A stretch of 15,796 nucleotides of DNA from DAONJL01 sp035405645 [NCBI: bacterium] (GTDB lineage Bacteria > JAGOBX01 > DAONJL01): NCBI GenBank assembly GCA_035405645.1, contig DAONJL010000056.1, positions 1-15,796 of the forward strand. The letters are read 5' to 3'. Shown piece by piece: positions 1 through 7,794 of this stretch. The position numbers were made by a program, and so were the translations under genes. Every line of letters begins with the position of its first letter. The first letter of the stretch is position 1. The notes under the pieces are model-generated. The model saw only the letters and a program-made list of their open reading frames with translations. It had not been told where the DNA came from and made no database searches.

Positions 1-653
1 CCTATAAAATTTCTATTAAACCGTTTTGCTACCACTCCTGTTGTGCCAGAACCCATAAATGGATCAAGAATTGTATCTCCTTCCTTACTGCCAATCAAAA
101 TTATTCTTTCTAAAACTTTTTCAGGTTTTTCAGTGGGATGCTGTGTTTTATGCCTTTCAGCTGGTATCTCCCACAAATTCCGCATTTGTTTCCCTTTATT
201 TAATTTTACAGCCAATTCATAATTGAAATAATAATGTTTTGATTTACTTGCAACCCATATTAATTCTGTAGAAGGTACAAAACGGTTTTTTTGAATCAAT
301 GGTGGTGCATTAGATTTAAACCATATAATATCATTTATTATCCAAAGGTTTAATTGTTTTAAAACTACACCAATTGATGGGTGATTATGTAAAGTTCCTG
401 AAATCCAAATAGTTCCATCATCTTTTAAAATCCTTACACATTCTTCAATCCATCTTTTATTAAATTCGTAGATATCTTCTATTTGATCCCAGGAGCCCTT
501 ATTACATTTTGCTATCTTCCCACTTTTACAGGTTAAATAATTTTCACCTGAGAGATTATATGGTGGATCTGCAAAAATTAAATTTATACTTTTGGTTTTG
601 AATTGTTTAAGTATTTCTAAAGCATTACCTTTAAATAATTTTATCTCAGGCAT
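1..653 (-). CDS. Adenine-specific DNA methyltransferase (beta class), 3' end cut off by window edge
   Basis: Start ATG at 653-651; 217 complete codons are read before the left edge of the window, so the C-terminus is missing. The catalytic motif IV DPPY is at residues 29-32, followed by NLSG, and the S-adenosylmethionine-binding motif DPFMGSGTTG is at about 197-206, preceded by QHPTEKP at about 171-177. Motif IV before motif I is the beta-class order of N6-adenine or N4-cytosine methyltransferases; DPPY and the SINLIFADPPY context resemble DpnII/DpnA-like adenine enzymes. It overlaps the end of the upstream methyltransferase-like gene by 8 bases, so translation is probably coupled. All motifs visible here are intact, so this copy is likely active if the missing end is normal. 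It is a distant paralogue of its neighbour. Target sequence cannot be read from the protein; the AlwI-like remnant next door suggests GGATC/GATCC (inference). Confidence 0.9.
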   Translation of the reverse strand, partial: MPEIKLFKGNALEILKQFKTKSINLIFADPPYNLSGENYLTCKSGKIAKCNKGSWDQIEDIYEFNKRWIEECVRILKDDGTIWISGTLHNHPSIGVVLKQLNLWIINDIIWFKSNAPPLIQKNRFVPSTELIWVASKSKHYYFNYELAVKLNKGKQMRNLWEIPAERHKTQHPTEKPEKVLERIILIGSKEGDTILDPFMGSGTTGVVAKRFNRNFI

Positions 654-1422
654 TTTTGATTCCTCTTTTTTCAAAAATTCTTTCATAAGCAACTTTAAAA
701 TATTCTTTGTTAATTTCAATTCCAATCCATTTCCTTTTTAAACGAGAGGCAACTACTCCTGTAGTACCTGTTCCAAAAAATGGATCAAGTATTAAATCGC
801 CTTCGTCTGAAGAGGCTAATAAAATCAACTCTATCAATTTTTCAGGTTTTTGTGTAGGGTGTATTGCTCTGCCATTTTGTCCTTTTATCCTTTCTTTACC
901 TTGAACAATAGGCAATTCAATAAAGTCTAAAAAATCTCTTAACTGTTTTGGCTTTCCATCTTTTGTTTTATGAGGATTAAATTCTTTAACTCTTTCATAA
1001 TTAAACTTCCAATTATTTCCATTTACAAACCAACAAACAAATTCGGTAGAATGAGTAAAAGTTCGTTTTGTTATATTTGGCATGGCATTAGTTTTATACC
1101 AGGTTATTATATTATTTAATTTAAATCCAATTTTTTTTGCGATAAATACTATTTCTGCTATATTGTGATAAGTACAAGATATGAATAAACTGCCTGAAAA
1201 TTTTAATCTTTTATATGCTTTTTTAATCCAATTTTCTGTAAATACAAGATAATCTTCATATTTCCAAGTATCCCATTCTTCATTCATCTTATAAAATGAC
1301 CCACCAGTTTTATTATTTATTAGTGTTAAGGATTTGCCTTCTAATCTTTTTAATACTCTTAGAAAATGCCGTAATCTTTCTGGATTTCTTACTGTTGTTG
1401 AAATTGACCAAGGTTTTTTCAT
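646..1422 (-). CDS. Chimera: AlwI-type endonuclease N-terminus fused in frame to a truncated DNA methyltransferase
   Basis: 258 residues. Residues 2-29 (KPWSISTTVRNPERL, then FLRVLKRLEG) match what I know of the conserved N-terminus of AlwI-family restriction endonucleases. From about residue 41 on the protein is a beta-class adenine methyltransferase: a SLFISCTYHN segment at 78-87, NAMPNITKRTFTHSTEF at 112-128, IHPTQKP at 187-193 and the AdoMet motif DPFFGTGTTG at 213-222. The catalytic DPPY that should lie just before this is absent, and the roughly 40 codons upstream contain no such motif in any frame. A deletion from early in an endonuclease gene to just after motif IV of the following methyltransferase gene would give exactly this. 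The ribosome site (CGAGGT, about 10 bases before the ATG) would be that of the old endonuclease. Most likely catalytically dead. Could also be an assembly join; raw reads would settle it. Confidence 0.85.
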   Translation of the reverse strand: MKKPWSISTTVRNPERLRHFLRVLKRLEGKSLTLINNKTGGSFYKMNEEWDTWKYEDYLVFTENWIKKAYKRLKFSGSLFISCTYHNIAEIVFIAKKIGFKLNNIITWYKTNAMPNITKRTFTHSTEFVCWFVNGNNWKFNYERVKEFNPHKTKDGKPKQLRDFLDFIELPIVQGKERIKGQNGRAIHPTQKPEKLIELILLASSDEGDLILDPFFGTGTTGVVASRLKRKWIGIEINKEYFKVAYERIFEKRGIKNA

Positions 1423-1439
1423 TTTGAAGACCTCGTTAT

Positions 1440-2384
1440 TTAAAAAAGTTTTCCCAATTCATACTCAACAGTATTAGCAATTTTTTCTGCTGAAAGACCA
1501 AAATGCTCTAATAATTCATCTGGCTTACCTGAAAAACCAAATACATCTGGTATGCCTAATCTAATTAATTTTACTGGATAATATTGAGTTAAAATTTCAG
1601 AGATAGTGGAACCTAACCCACCAATAATAGAGTGGTCTTCAACTGCAAATAATAATTTTGTTTTTTGTGCTAACATAATTGTTGTTTCAATATCAGGTGG
1701 TTTAATACTCGAACAATTAACAACAGAAACAAAAATATTTTTCTTTTCTAAAATCTCTGCTGCTTTTAAACAATTATATAAAGTAACTCCATGCGCAAAT
1801 AAAGTTGCATCATTACCAGATTTTAAAATATGAAATTTACCAATCTTAAATTCATAATCAGAATCTTCATAAATAACAGGTAAATCAGGTCTCGTTAATC
1901 TTGTATAAGTAGCACCATCAATATAAGCAACAGTTCGAATTATTTGTTTTGTTTCATAATAATCTGCTGGAGCAAATACTTTCATTGTTGGTATGGTACG
2001 TATTATACTTATATCTTCTATAATTTGATGCGAAGCACCATCTGCACCAACAGTAACGCCTGCGTGTGTTGCTACTATGTTCACATTATAGCCAGAATAA
2101 ACAGCAGTATTTCTTATTTGTTCCCAGACTCTACCAGTAGCAAACATAGCAAATGTTGAAACAAAAGCAATTTTTCCAAAAGAGGCAAGCCCAGTCGCTG
2201 TATTTATCATATTTGCTTCTGCTATGCCCATATTAAAAAATCTATCAGGAAAAACTTTGCCAAATTTAGCTGTGCGAGTTGAACCAGCTAAATCAGCATC
2301 CAGTACAACTATTCGTTCATCTTTTTTCCCTAATTCTATTAATTCTTCTGCATAAGCATCTCTTAATGCTCTGGTTTTTACCAT
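1440..2384 (-). CDS. Transketolase, C-terminal subunit
   Basis: 314 residues, the usual length of the C-terminal half of a split transketolase. It holds the pyrimidine-binding domain (about 1-165) and the C-terminal domain (about 185-314). The motif FNMGIAEAN at 50-58 carries the catalytic glutamate E56 that activates thiamine diphosphate; THAGVTVGADGASHQ lies in the middle of the domain. Together with the N-terminal subunit encoded just upstream (25-base gap) it would form the enzyme that moves two-carbon ketol units between sugar phosphates in the non-oxidative pentose phosphate pathway, in the cytoplasm. A clear ribosome site GGACGAGGTGA precedes the ATG. A 1-deoxyxylulose-5-phosphate synthase or a pyruvate dehydrogenase beta subunit is less likely, given the pairing with a typical transketolase N-terminal half. 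Confidence 0.93.
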   Translation of the reverse strand: MVKTRALRDAYAEELIELGKKDERIVVLDADLAGSTRTAKFGKVFPDRFFNMGIAEANMINTATGLASFGKIAFVSTFAMFATGRVWEQIRNTAVYSGYNVNIVATHAGVTVGADGASHQIIEDISIIRTIPTMKVFAPADYYETKQIIRTVAYIDGATYTRLTRPDLPVIYEDSDYEFKIGKFHILKSGNDATLFAHGVTLYNCLKAAEILEKKNIFVSVVNCSSIKPPDIETTIMLAQKTKLLFAVEDHSIIGGLGSTISEILTQYYPVKLIRLGIPDVFGFSGKPDELLEHFGLSAEKIANTVEYELGKLF

Positions 2385-2409
2385 ACTTTTAGTTCACCTC
2401 GTCCTTCAT

Positions 2410-3210
2410 TCATTCTAATTCTTTAATAGCTCTTTCATATTCTTCTTTTGTTGGTGCATTACCGTGAAAATGTAGATTATTTTCCATAAATGAAATTCCT
2501 TTGCCTTTTATTGTATGTGAAATAATTACTGTTGGTTTTTCTTTATAACTCTTTGCTGTATTAAATGCTTTTTCTATTTCATCAAAATTATGACCATCTA
2601 TTTCTAATACATTCCAATTAAATGCAATTAATTTATCTTTCAAAGGTTCTACTCTCATCAAATCATTTACTCTACCATCAATTTGTAATTTATTATAATC
2701 AATAACAGCACAGACATTATCTAATTTAAAATGACCAATTGCCATAAATGCTTCCCAGCATTGTCCTTCCTGTAATTCACCATCGCCTAATAAAGCATAA
2801 ACCCTTAAATTTAATTTGTCCAATCGTGCGGCAAGTGCCATACCACAAACAATTGATAATCCTTGCCCCAATGAACCAGTTGACATATCAACACCGGGTG
2901 TAGTTCGTCTATCAGGATGACCCTGTAAAAAACTTCCTGGTTGTCTTAATCTATCTAACTTTTTTCTATCAAAAAAACCACGATGTGCGAGAACTGAATA
3001 TAATGCTGGTGAGCTATGTCCTTTACAAAGAACAAATCTATCTCTATCATTCTTCTGAGGGTCATCAGGCACTATATTCATTATCTTAAAATAAAGAACA
3101 AGCAATACTTCAACAATTGATAATGAACCACCAGGATGACCACTACCTGCTAATGTAGTTGAACGCAATATATCCTTTCTTACTTCTTTTGCTAATTGTA
3201 TTAAATCCAT
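2410..3210 (-). CDS. Transketolase, N-terminal (thiamine diphosphate-binding) subunit
   Basis: 266 residues, the expected length of a separate N-terminal transketolase half. GHPGGSLS at 24-31, KGHSSPALY at 63-71, TGSLGQGL at 111-118, and the diphosphate/Mg-binding motif GDGELQEGQCWEA from 142, completed by the asparagine of DYNKLQIDG at 171-179, are all present. HTIKGKGISFME near 232-243 is also typical. It binds the diphosphate part of the cofactor and works with the C-terminal subunit encoded directly downstream. The start is well supported by AAGGTGAT seven bases before the ATG. It follows thymidine kinase by 22 bases. Split transketolases are common in archaea and many anaerobic bacteria. 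Confidence 0.94.
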   Translation of the reverse strand: MDLIQLAKEVRKDILRSTTLAGSGHPGGSLSIVEVLLVLYFKIMNIVPDDPQKNDRDRFVLCKGHSSPALYSVLAHRGFFDRKKLDRLRQPGSFLQGHPDRRTTPGVDMSTGSLGQGLSIVCGMALAARLDKLNLRVYALLGDGELQEGQCWEAFMAIGHFKLDNVCAVIDYNKLQIDGRVNDLMRVEPLKDKLIAFNWNVLEIDGHNFDEIEKAFNTAKSYKEKPTVIISHTIKGKGISFMENNLHFHGNAPTKEEYERAIKELE

Positions 3211-3232
3211 TTAATATCACCTTCTTAAAAAA

Positions 3233-3877
3233 TTAAAAATCAAATTTTAACTGCAATGATTCTGGTTTATCAGGCACAATATGATGTTTTCTACAGCGTG
3301 GTTCATATAATTCTGATGCACTAACCATAACAAGAGGACTATGATAGGAAGCAGGTTGACCATTTATTAATCGTTGAGAACGTGATGCTTCTGCACCACA
3401 TATTTTTCCATTCTCTTTATAAACACAAATTGCAGATAATTTCAAAACATTATCAGCCCTGCAAATCAGTTCAGCAATTGTCATTTTTTTATCTGAAAAG
3501 AAAAAAGGTTCGCCTTTAAAATCAAGGTCAAGACCTGCTGCAATTGCTACTTTACCTGAACAAGCCCATTTCTCTAAAAATTCAACTATATAACTATCAA
3601 GAAACTGAACTTCATCAATTCCTATTATTTCAGTATCTTTTTGTAAATTATCGATTATCTCACGAGTAGATGAAACAGGTATTGCTTTTATCATCATCTG
3701 ATTATGTGATGAAATACAATCAATTGAATATCTAATATCAATTGCAGGTTTAAATACTTGAACTTTCAAACCAGCAATCATTAATCGTTTTATTCTTCTT
3801 ATTAATTCTTCGCTTTTACCAGCAAACATAGGTCCTGTTATTATTTCAATTTTACCAAATCCATATTTTGTTTTCAT
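3233..3877 (-). CDS. tdk: Thymidine kinase, type II
   Basis: 214 residues, close to the 190-210 usual for bacterial type II thymidine kinases. The P-loop GPMFAGKS is at 15-22; DEVQF at 88-92 carries the catalytic glutamate E89; AAGLDLDFKGEPF at 113-125 and the substrate lid SRSQRLINGQPASY at 165-178 are standard. It phosphorylates thymidine with ATP in the salvage pathway. The structural zinc site is unusual: the first pair is C151 and C160, eight residues apart instead of the usual CxxC, and the second is C195-x-x-H198 with histidine in place of the last cysteine. A ribosome site AAGGAG precedes the ATG. It lies between an exported propeller protein and transketolase with small gaps, consistent with a mixed operon. 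Confidence 0.95.
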   Translation of the reverse strand: MKTKYGFGKIEIITGPMFAGKSEELIRRIKRLMIAGLKVQVFKPAIDIRYSIDCISSHNQMMIKAIPVSSTREIIDNLQKDTEIIGIDEVQFLDSYIVEFLEKWACSGKVAIAAGLDLDFKGEPFFFSDKKMTIAELICRADNVLKLSAICVYKENGKICGAEASRSQRLINGQPASYHSPLVMVSASELYEPRCRKHHIVPDKPESLQLKFDF

Positions 3878-3895
3878 ATTTGCTGCTCCTTATTT

Positions 3896-6100
3896 TTATT
3901 TAATTTCAAATTCTTTTGTAAATGTACTTTCATTTTCTGACATATCAGTAAATTTAATATTTAATATATGAGGTCCTTTTTCTAAATTTCCAATTATTAT
4001 TTCTATTTTCTCATTTGTTGAATCATTTATTAAATCACTCACTTCAATATATTTCCAATCTTTAAAATCAATTTGATAAAATTGTTCTTTTATTATTGAT
4101 AAATTATCTTTTAAATTTGCTGAAAGAAAAACTTTATCATCGTTTATCTCAAATTTATTTAATATAAATTCTGGTGGGGTATTATCAATCAAAATTATTT
4201 CTGATAATTTAGTGGTTATATATGCATCATCTATTGAATTTACTAATTCATCTTTTGCTTCAACTTTAAATATATAATATCCATCATTTAATAATCTTGT
4301 ATTCAAAACATAATTCGTCTCTTTAAGTGTTTTTTCATTTATTTTTATCCACATATTATTATTTAGATTTTTATAATAAAGATTATATATCAACTGTTCA
4401 TCATCATCCTGAACCTGCCAATTAATTGTTATTTTTTCTTTTACATTCAATTCTTTTTCACTTTTTGAATTTTGTGATTTTTCAAAATTTTTTTGATTTC
4501 TCTTTACCTCACCTGTTATTATCTTTTTTATAGTAATACTTGCTATTATTGGTTTTTGATTATCACTCTTATATGGTAAAATAATCTTATTTATTATTGG
4601 TATTTTATCATCTGATTTTTCTAATAAAATTTTATATTGAAAAAATAATGATTTTTTTAAATCATTTATTTTATCTGTCCAATCATACCAATATGTGTCT
4701 ACTTTATCACTATATCCCTGACGATAATAAAATTTTATATTTTTTTTATTGAATTGAGGTAAATAATTTATTTCACCAATTTTTGTTTGATTATCAAATT
4801 TTATTATTTCTGAAATATATTCGCCTGTATCTGCAATATCATTATATATTTTATATATTTCAATTGGTTGTTTTGAAATTGCATAAAAATAATTATTATT
4901 AGTTTTACTTAATACAATAAAATCTTTACTTTCTGTCTTTATTATATTTTTGAAAGAATTTGTATTCATATCTATTTTTATTAATTTGTTTTCATTGCCT
5001 ATTGCAACATATAATTCATTGTTCTTTATAAAAATATCATAAATATAACCTTTATTTGTTGAATAGATTTCCTGTATTTTACCTGTATTTAATGAATATT
5101 TTATTATTTTACCATTTTGTCCGCCATAGGCTTGATAAAATTGTTGAGGCATTTGCTGACTTTGACTTTGTGATACTTTTACATTTGTAACTTGATTTTG
5201 AATTTTTTCTGATGCTTCATTATTCTTGTTTTTTTCAACTTTTTCTTCTAAATTTTCATTTTCTTCCATTTCCTCACTATCATCATATTGTGTTTCAATT
5301 CCTTTATCCTTTTGTAGTTCAACATCTGATTTTGTTTCAACAGGCTGAAATACCTGTGTTGTTTGTTTCTTCTTTTGATTTATTGAAATATATAAATTAT
5401 TCTCCTGTTGCTCAATTCCATTTATTTCATCACCAATTAAGGAAGTTAAAATACTTATTTTATTATCTTTTAAAACATAAAGATTGGCAGAATTTGATGT
5501 GCCAAAAATAATCTCTTTATCATTTAATTTCTTTAAACACAGTATATTATCAAATTCTGTTTTTGTTAATAAATTTATCTCGCCATTTTTTTTCGATACT
5601 TTATAAATATTACCATTTAATCCAGTGCCAATTATTAAATAATTAGCATCATAATTTTCTATGCACCAAATATAAGTATCTGATATTGTAGCAAATTTAA
5701 TAATTGTATCATTATTTATTTTATAAAGAAAATTTCCTATTCCGCCACAATATATATCGCCATTAAAATCTTCAAAATAACAAAGAACTGAATTTAATTC
5801 TGTTTTATATTCTATATTTTTATTATAATTTTTTATTATTCCATTAAAGCCAGTAAACAAAAATAAATCATTATTTTTACTTTCTAAAATATTCCAGACA
5901 ATTTCATAATTTGTTTCAGAAATGATTTCATATTTATTTGAAATTGATATTTCGCCTTCACTCGTTACTGAAGTTTGATTAAAGGTGCCTTTTTCAAAAA
6001 TAGAATAACCTTCATAATTTAAAAAATTTGAAACAGCAGGAAATGAATATCTGATTATAAAAAAAAGAAAAAATAAATAAAGAAAAAATTTTTTCATCAT
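3896..6100 (-). CDS. Exported beta-propeller protein with C-terminal Ig/fibronectin-like modules
   Basis: 734 residues. The N-terminus (about 1-22) is a Sec signal peptide: MMKK, a strongly hydrophobic stretch, then FPA. Residues about 60-245 and 325-420 contain repeated short strands of the type 'ILESKNNDLFLFTGFNG', 'IYCGGIGNFLYKI', 'LIIGTGLNGNIYKV', 'LYVAIGNENKLIKI', typical of a beta-propeller. A charged, Q/E/N/K-rich low-complexity stretch (about 243-325) interrupts it. After the propeller comes a segment at about 455-510 (YYRQGYSD..W.DW, then SLFFQYKILL), then an Ig/FnIII-like module at about 556-630 and a third at 640-734 opening with DNTPPEF. I recall similar propeller-plus-module proteins in Acidobacteriota. 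Function unknown; probably periplasmic or outer-surface binding. The ribosome site AGGTGA overlaps the stop of the upstream S55-like gene, so the two are coupled; it favours the second ATG (6097) slightly over the first. Confidence 0.8.
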   Translation of the reverse strand: MMKKFFLYLFFLFFIIRYSFPAVSNFLNYEGYSIFEKGTFNQTSVTSEGEISISNKYEIISETNYEIVWNILESKNNDLFLFTGFNGIIKNYNKNIEYKTELNSVLCYFEDFNGDIYCGGIGNFLYKINNDTIIKFATISDTYIWCIENYDANYLIIGTGLNGNIYKVSKKNGEINLLTKTEFDNILCLKKLNDKEIIFGTSNSANLYVLKDNKISILTSLIGDEINGIEQQENNLYISINQKKKQTTQVFQPVETKSDVELQKDKGIETQYDDSEEMEENENLEEKVEKNKNNEASEKIQNQVTNVKVSQSQSQQMPQQFYQAYGGQNGKIIKYSLNTGKIQEIYSTNKGYIYDIFIKNNELYVAIGNENKLIKIDMNTNSFKNIIKTESKDFIVLSKTNNNYFYAISKQPIEIYKIYNDIADTGEYISEIIKFDNQTKIGEINYLPQFNKKNIKFYYRQGYSDKVDTYWYDWTDKINDLKKSLFFQYKILLEKSDDKIPIINKIILPYKSDNQKPIIASITIKKIITGEVKRNQKNFEKSQNSKSEKELNVKEKITINWQVQDDDEQLIYNLYYKNLNNNMWIKINEKTLKETNYVLNTRLLNDGYYIFKVEAKDELVNSIDDAYITTKLSEIILIDNTPPEFILNKFEINDDKVFLSANLKDNLSIIKEQFYQIDFKDWKYIEVSDLINDSTNEKIEIIIGNLEKGPHILNIKFTDMSENESTFTKEFEIK

Positions 6101-6101
6101 A

Positions 6102-7787
6102 TCACCTTTTATTTTGAATTCTAATCATTAATTGTTTTTGACCAGCAATTACATTTTCAAAATTAAAATCAAAATTTTTTATTTGAAATTTAATTGGATA
6201 ATTATAATCATTAATTATTGTATCAATTTTTTCTGGTAAAAATTTATATTTTTGTCCTGATATAATTCTTTCTTTTTCTCTTAAATAAACTGATACTCTT
6301 AATATATTATTTGCTGGTATTTCATTTATATATGTTATTAATTGTTCAAATGTTTCAATGTTTTGACTATAAGGTATTCTTATACTTTCACCACCTGCTA
6401 TAAATATATTATAAAAACCATCTTCAAGATTTTCTGGTAAAATAAATGATATTGTTTTATTTATATATGTTTCTGATAAATCTTTTTTAAAACGAATAAT
6501 ACATTGAACTTCTTCACCTGCTGAAAAAGTATTTTTATTTAAAGCAACTCTATTTATAAAATATTTATTGTATCCATTTTCTATTGAAATTTCTGAATTT
6601 ATTTCATTTATTTGTGGATATTTAATATCATTAAAATATAGATAATAAAAAGGCATTATTAAATTTAGATAATCATCCAAATTTTCAATTGCATATTTAT
6701 TCTTTAAATTGAGTTCTTTATTTTTTTCATATATAATTTTTGTTTTTATATCAACATTAACAAGGTCAGAAGTATAATAAGTATTTATTGATTGATAATA
6801 ACCAAGCAGAATAAGTAATAACGAATAATCTTTATGATTGACTAATCTATAAGTAAACTCTTTTTCTGTTTCTGTAATTAAATCATTTATTTTTATGTTC
6901 ATTTTTATTAATTCGGGAAAAGTATCAAGCAGACCCGAAATACAGGATTGATTATCACTGAATAATCTACCAATGATTTTTCCATTTGAACTTAATTTAA
7001 AAGAAATATTATTTCGCGCAATCACTGAATGAATCGTAGCAGGCGCAATAGGAAAATCAATATAACCAGCATTAGAAAATGGATGTCCAAAGCCAATTAA
7101 TTTTTTATTTGTTTCATCAATATATGTAATAGTTCCAACAGCAGAAATATCAATATCACCTTCCATTAAGATTACACTAATCGGCGCTCCTGCAAATATT
7201 TTTAATTTATCTAAATTTGTATTTGAACTATTATTGCCACCACTCTGAACTGGTAAAAAATTTTCTATTTTTAGCAATTTTAAAAATTTATTTACTATAT
7301 GTTCATTTATACCAGAAATAATTAGCGGAGTAATGATTGGTTTTAGATTATTATTTACATTATTAAAAAATTTATTATTTTTTTTTATTTCTGTTTTTTC
7401 TTTAATAGTAGGAAAATTAAGTGTTTCAAGCATATTTTTTATTGGTGTAACACCAGCCAAGGGTTCTTTTGCATAACTCCAACCATAAGCAATTGCACCG
7501 GCTAACTTATTTTTTATATATACTGGACTACCACTCATTCCAGCAATAATTCCAGTAAAATTTAATGTGTCACCACTCATTTTTATTAATATTAAATCTT
7601 GCTTTGGTAAAAAATTTTTTATTATGCTAATCACTTCTATTGGGAATGTCTCTGCTTCATTATTTTTAAAAACTGTAATGCCATAACCTTTATCGCCTTC
7701 ATTTATTTCGTTTATATCAATAACACTATTAGCAGTTAAACTTATTTGAAAAATAAATGATATAAAAAAAAATAAAATATATCTCAT
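6102..7787 (-). CDS. Exported SpoIVB/S55-type serine peptidase-like protein, permuted motif order
   Basis: 561 residues from the ATG at 7787-7785; a TTG at 7808 would add seven residues but overlaps the upstream gene, whereas the ATG falls 7 bases after that gene's TAG and opens directly on a signal peptide (MRYILFFFISFIF, cleaved near TANS). INEGDKGYGITVF at about 28-40, GIIAGMSGSPVY at about 79-90 and KKLIGFGHPFSNAG at about 228-241 are the signature of S55-related proteins; the putative nucleophile is the serine of GMSG and the putative base the histidine of GHP. In B. subtilis SpoIVB the histidine precedes GMSGSP, whereas here GMSGSP comes first. The C-terminal 250 residues look like beta-sandwich modules without a recognised motif. 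Protease or non-catalytic scaffold is open. It is coupled to the propeller gene, one base after its TGA. Confidence 0.82.
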   Translation of the reverse strand: MRYILFFFISFIFQISLTANSVIDINEINEGDKGYGITVFKNNEAETFPIEVISIIKNFLPKQDLILIKMSGDTLNFTGIIAGMSGSPVYIKNKLAGAIAYGWSYAKEPLAGVTPIKNMLETLNFPTIKEKTEIKKNNKFFNNVNNNLKPIITPLIISGINEHIVNKFLKLLKIENFLPVQSGGNNSSNTNLDKLKIFAGAPISVILMEGDIDISAVGTITYIDETNKKLIGFGHPFSNAGYIDFPIAPATIHSVIARNNISFKLSSNGKIIGRLFSDNQSCISGLLDTFPELIKMNIKINDLITETEKEFTYRLVNHKDYSLLLILLGYYQSINTYYTSDLVNVDIKTKIIYEKNKELNLKNKYAIENLDDYLNLIMPFYYLYFNDIKYPQINEINSEISIENGYNKYFINRVALNKNTFSAGEEVQCIIRFKKDLSETYINKTISFILPENLEDGFYNIFIAGGESIRIPYSQNIETFEQLITYINEIPANNILRVSVYLREKERIISGQKYKFLPEKIDTIINDYNYPIKFQIKNFDFNFENVIAGQKQLMIRIQNKR

Positions 7788-7794
7788 AATATTT

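Noticed and set aside
61-786. Several GGATC/GATCC sites clustered in the two methyltransferase genes, as if marking self-targeting by an AlwI-type system
   Set aside because: Three of them (near 61, 565 and 782) are simply the codons for Asp-Pro in the DPPY and DPF motifs, and the one near 486 encodes Trp-Asp; coincidence of coding is sufficient.
32-866. Direct DNA similarity between segments near 32-73 and 743-793, and near 115-145 and 837-866, as a possible repeat
   Set aside because: These are the conserved AdoMet and HPTxKP motifs of two paralogous methyltransferases, not a mobile or tandem repeat.
5212-5511. 99-codon plus-strand reading frame opposite the propeller gene
   Set aside because: Its sequence is a mirror of the Q/E/K-rich linker coding region, has no ribosome site and no recognisable family; a shadow of the real gene.
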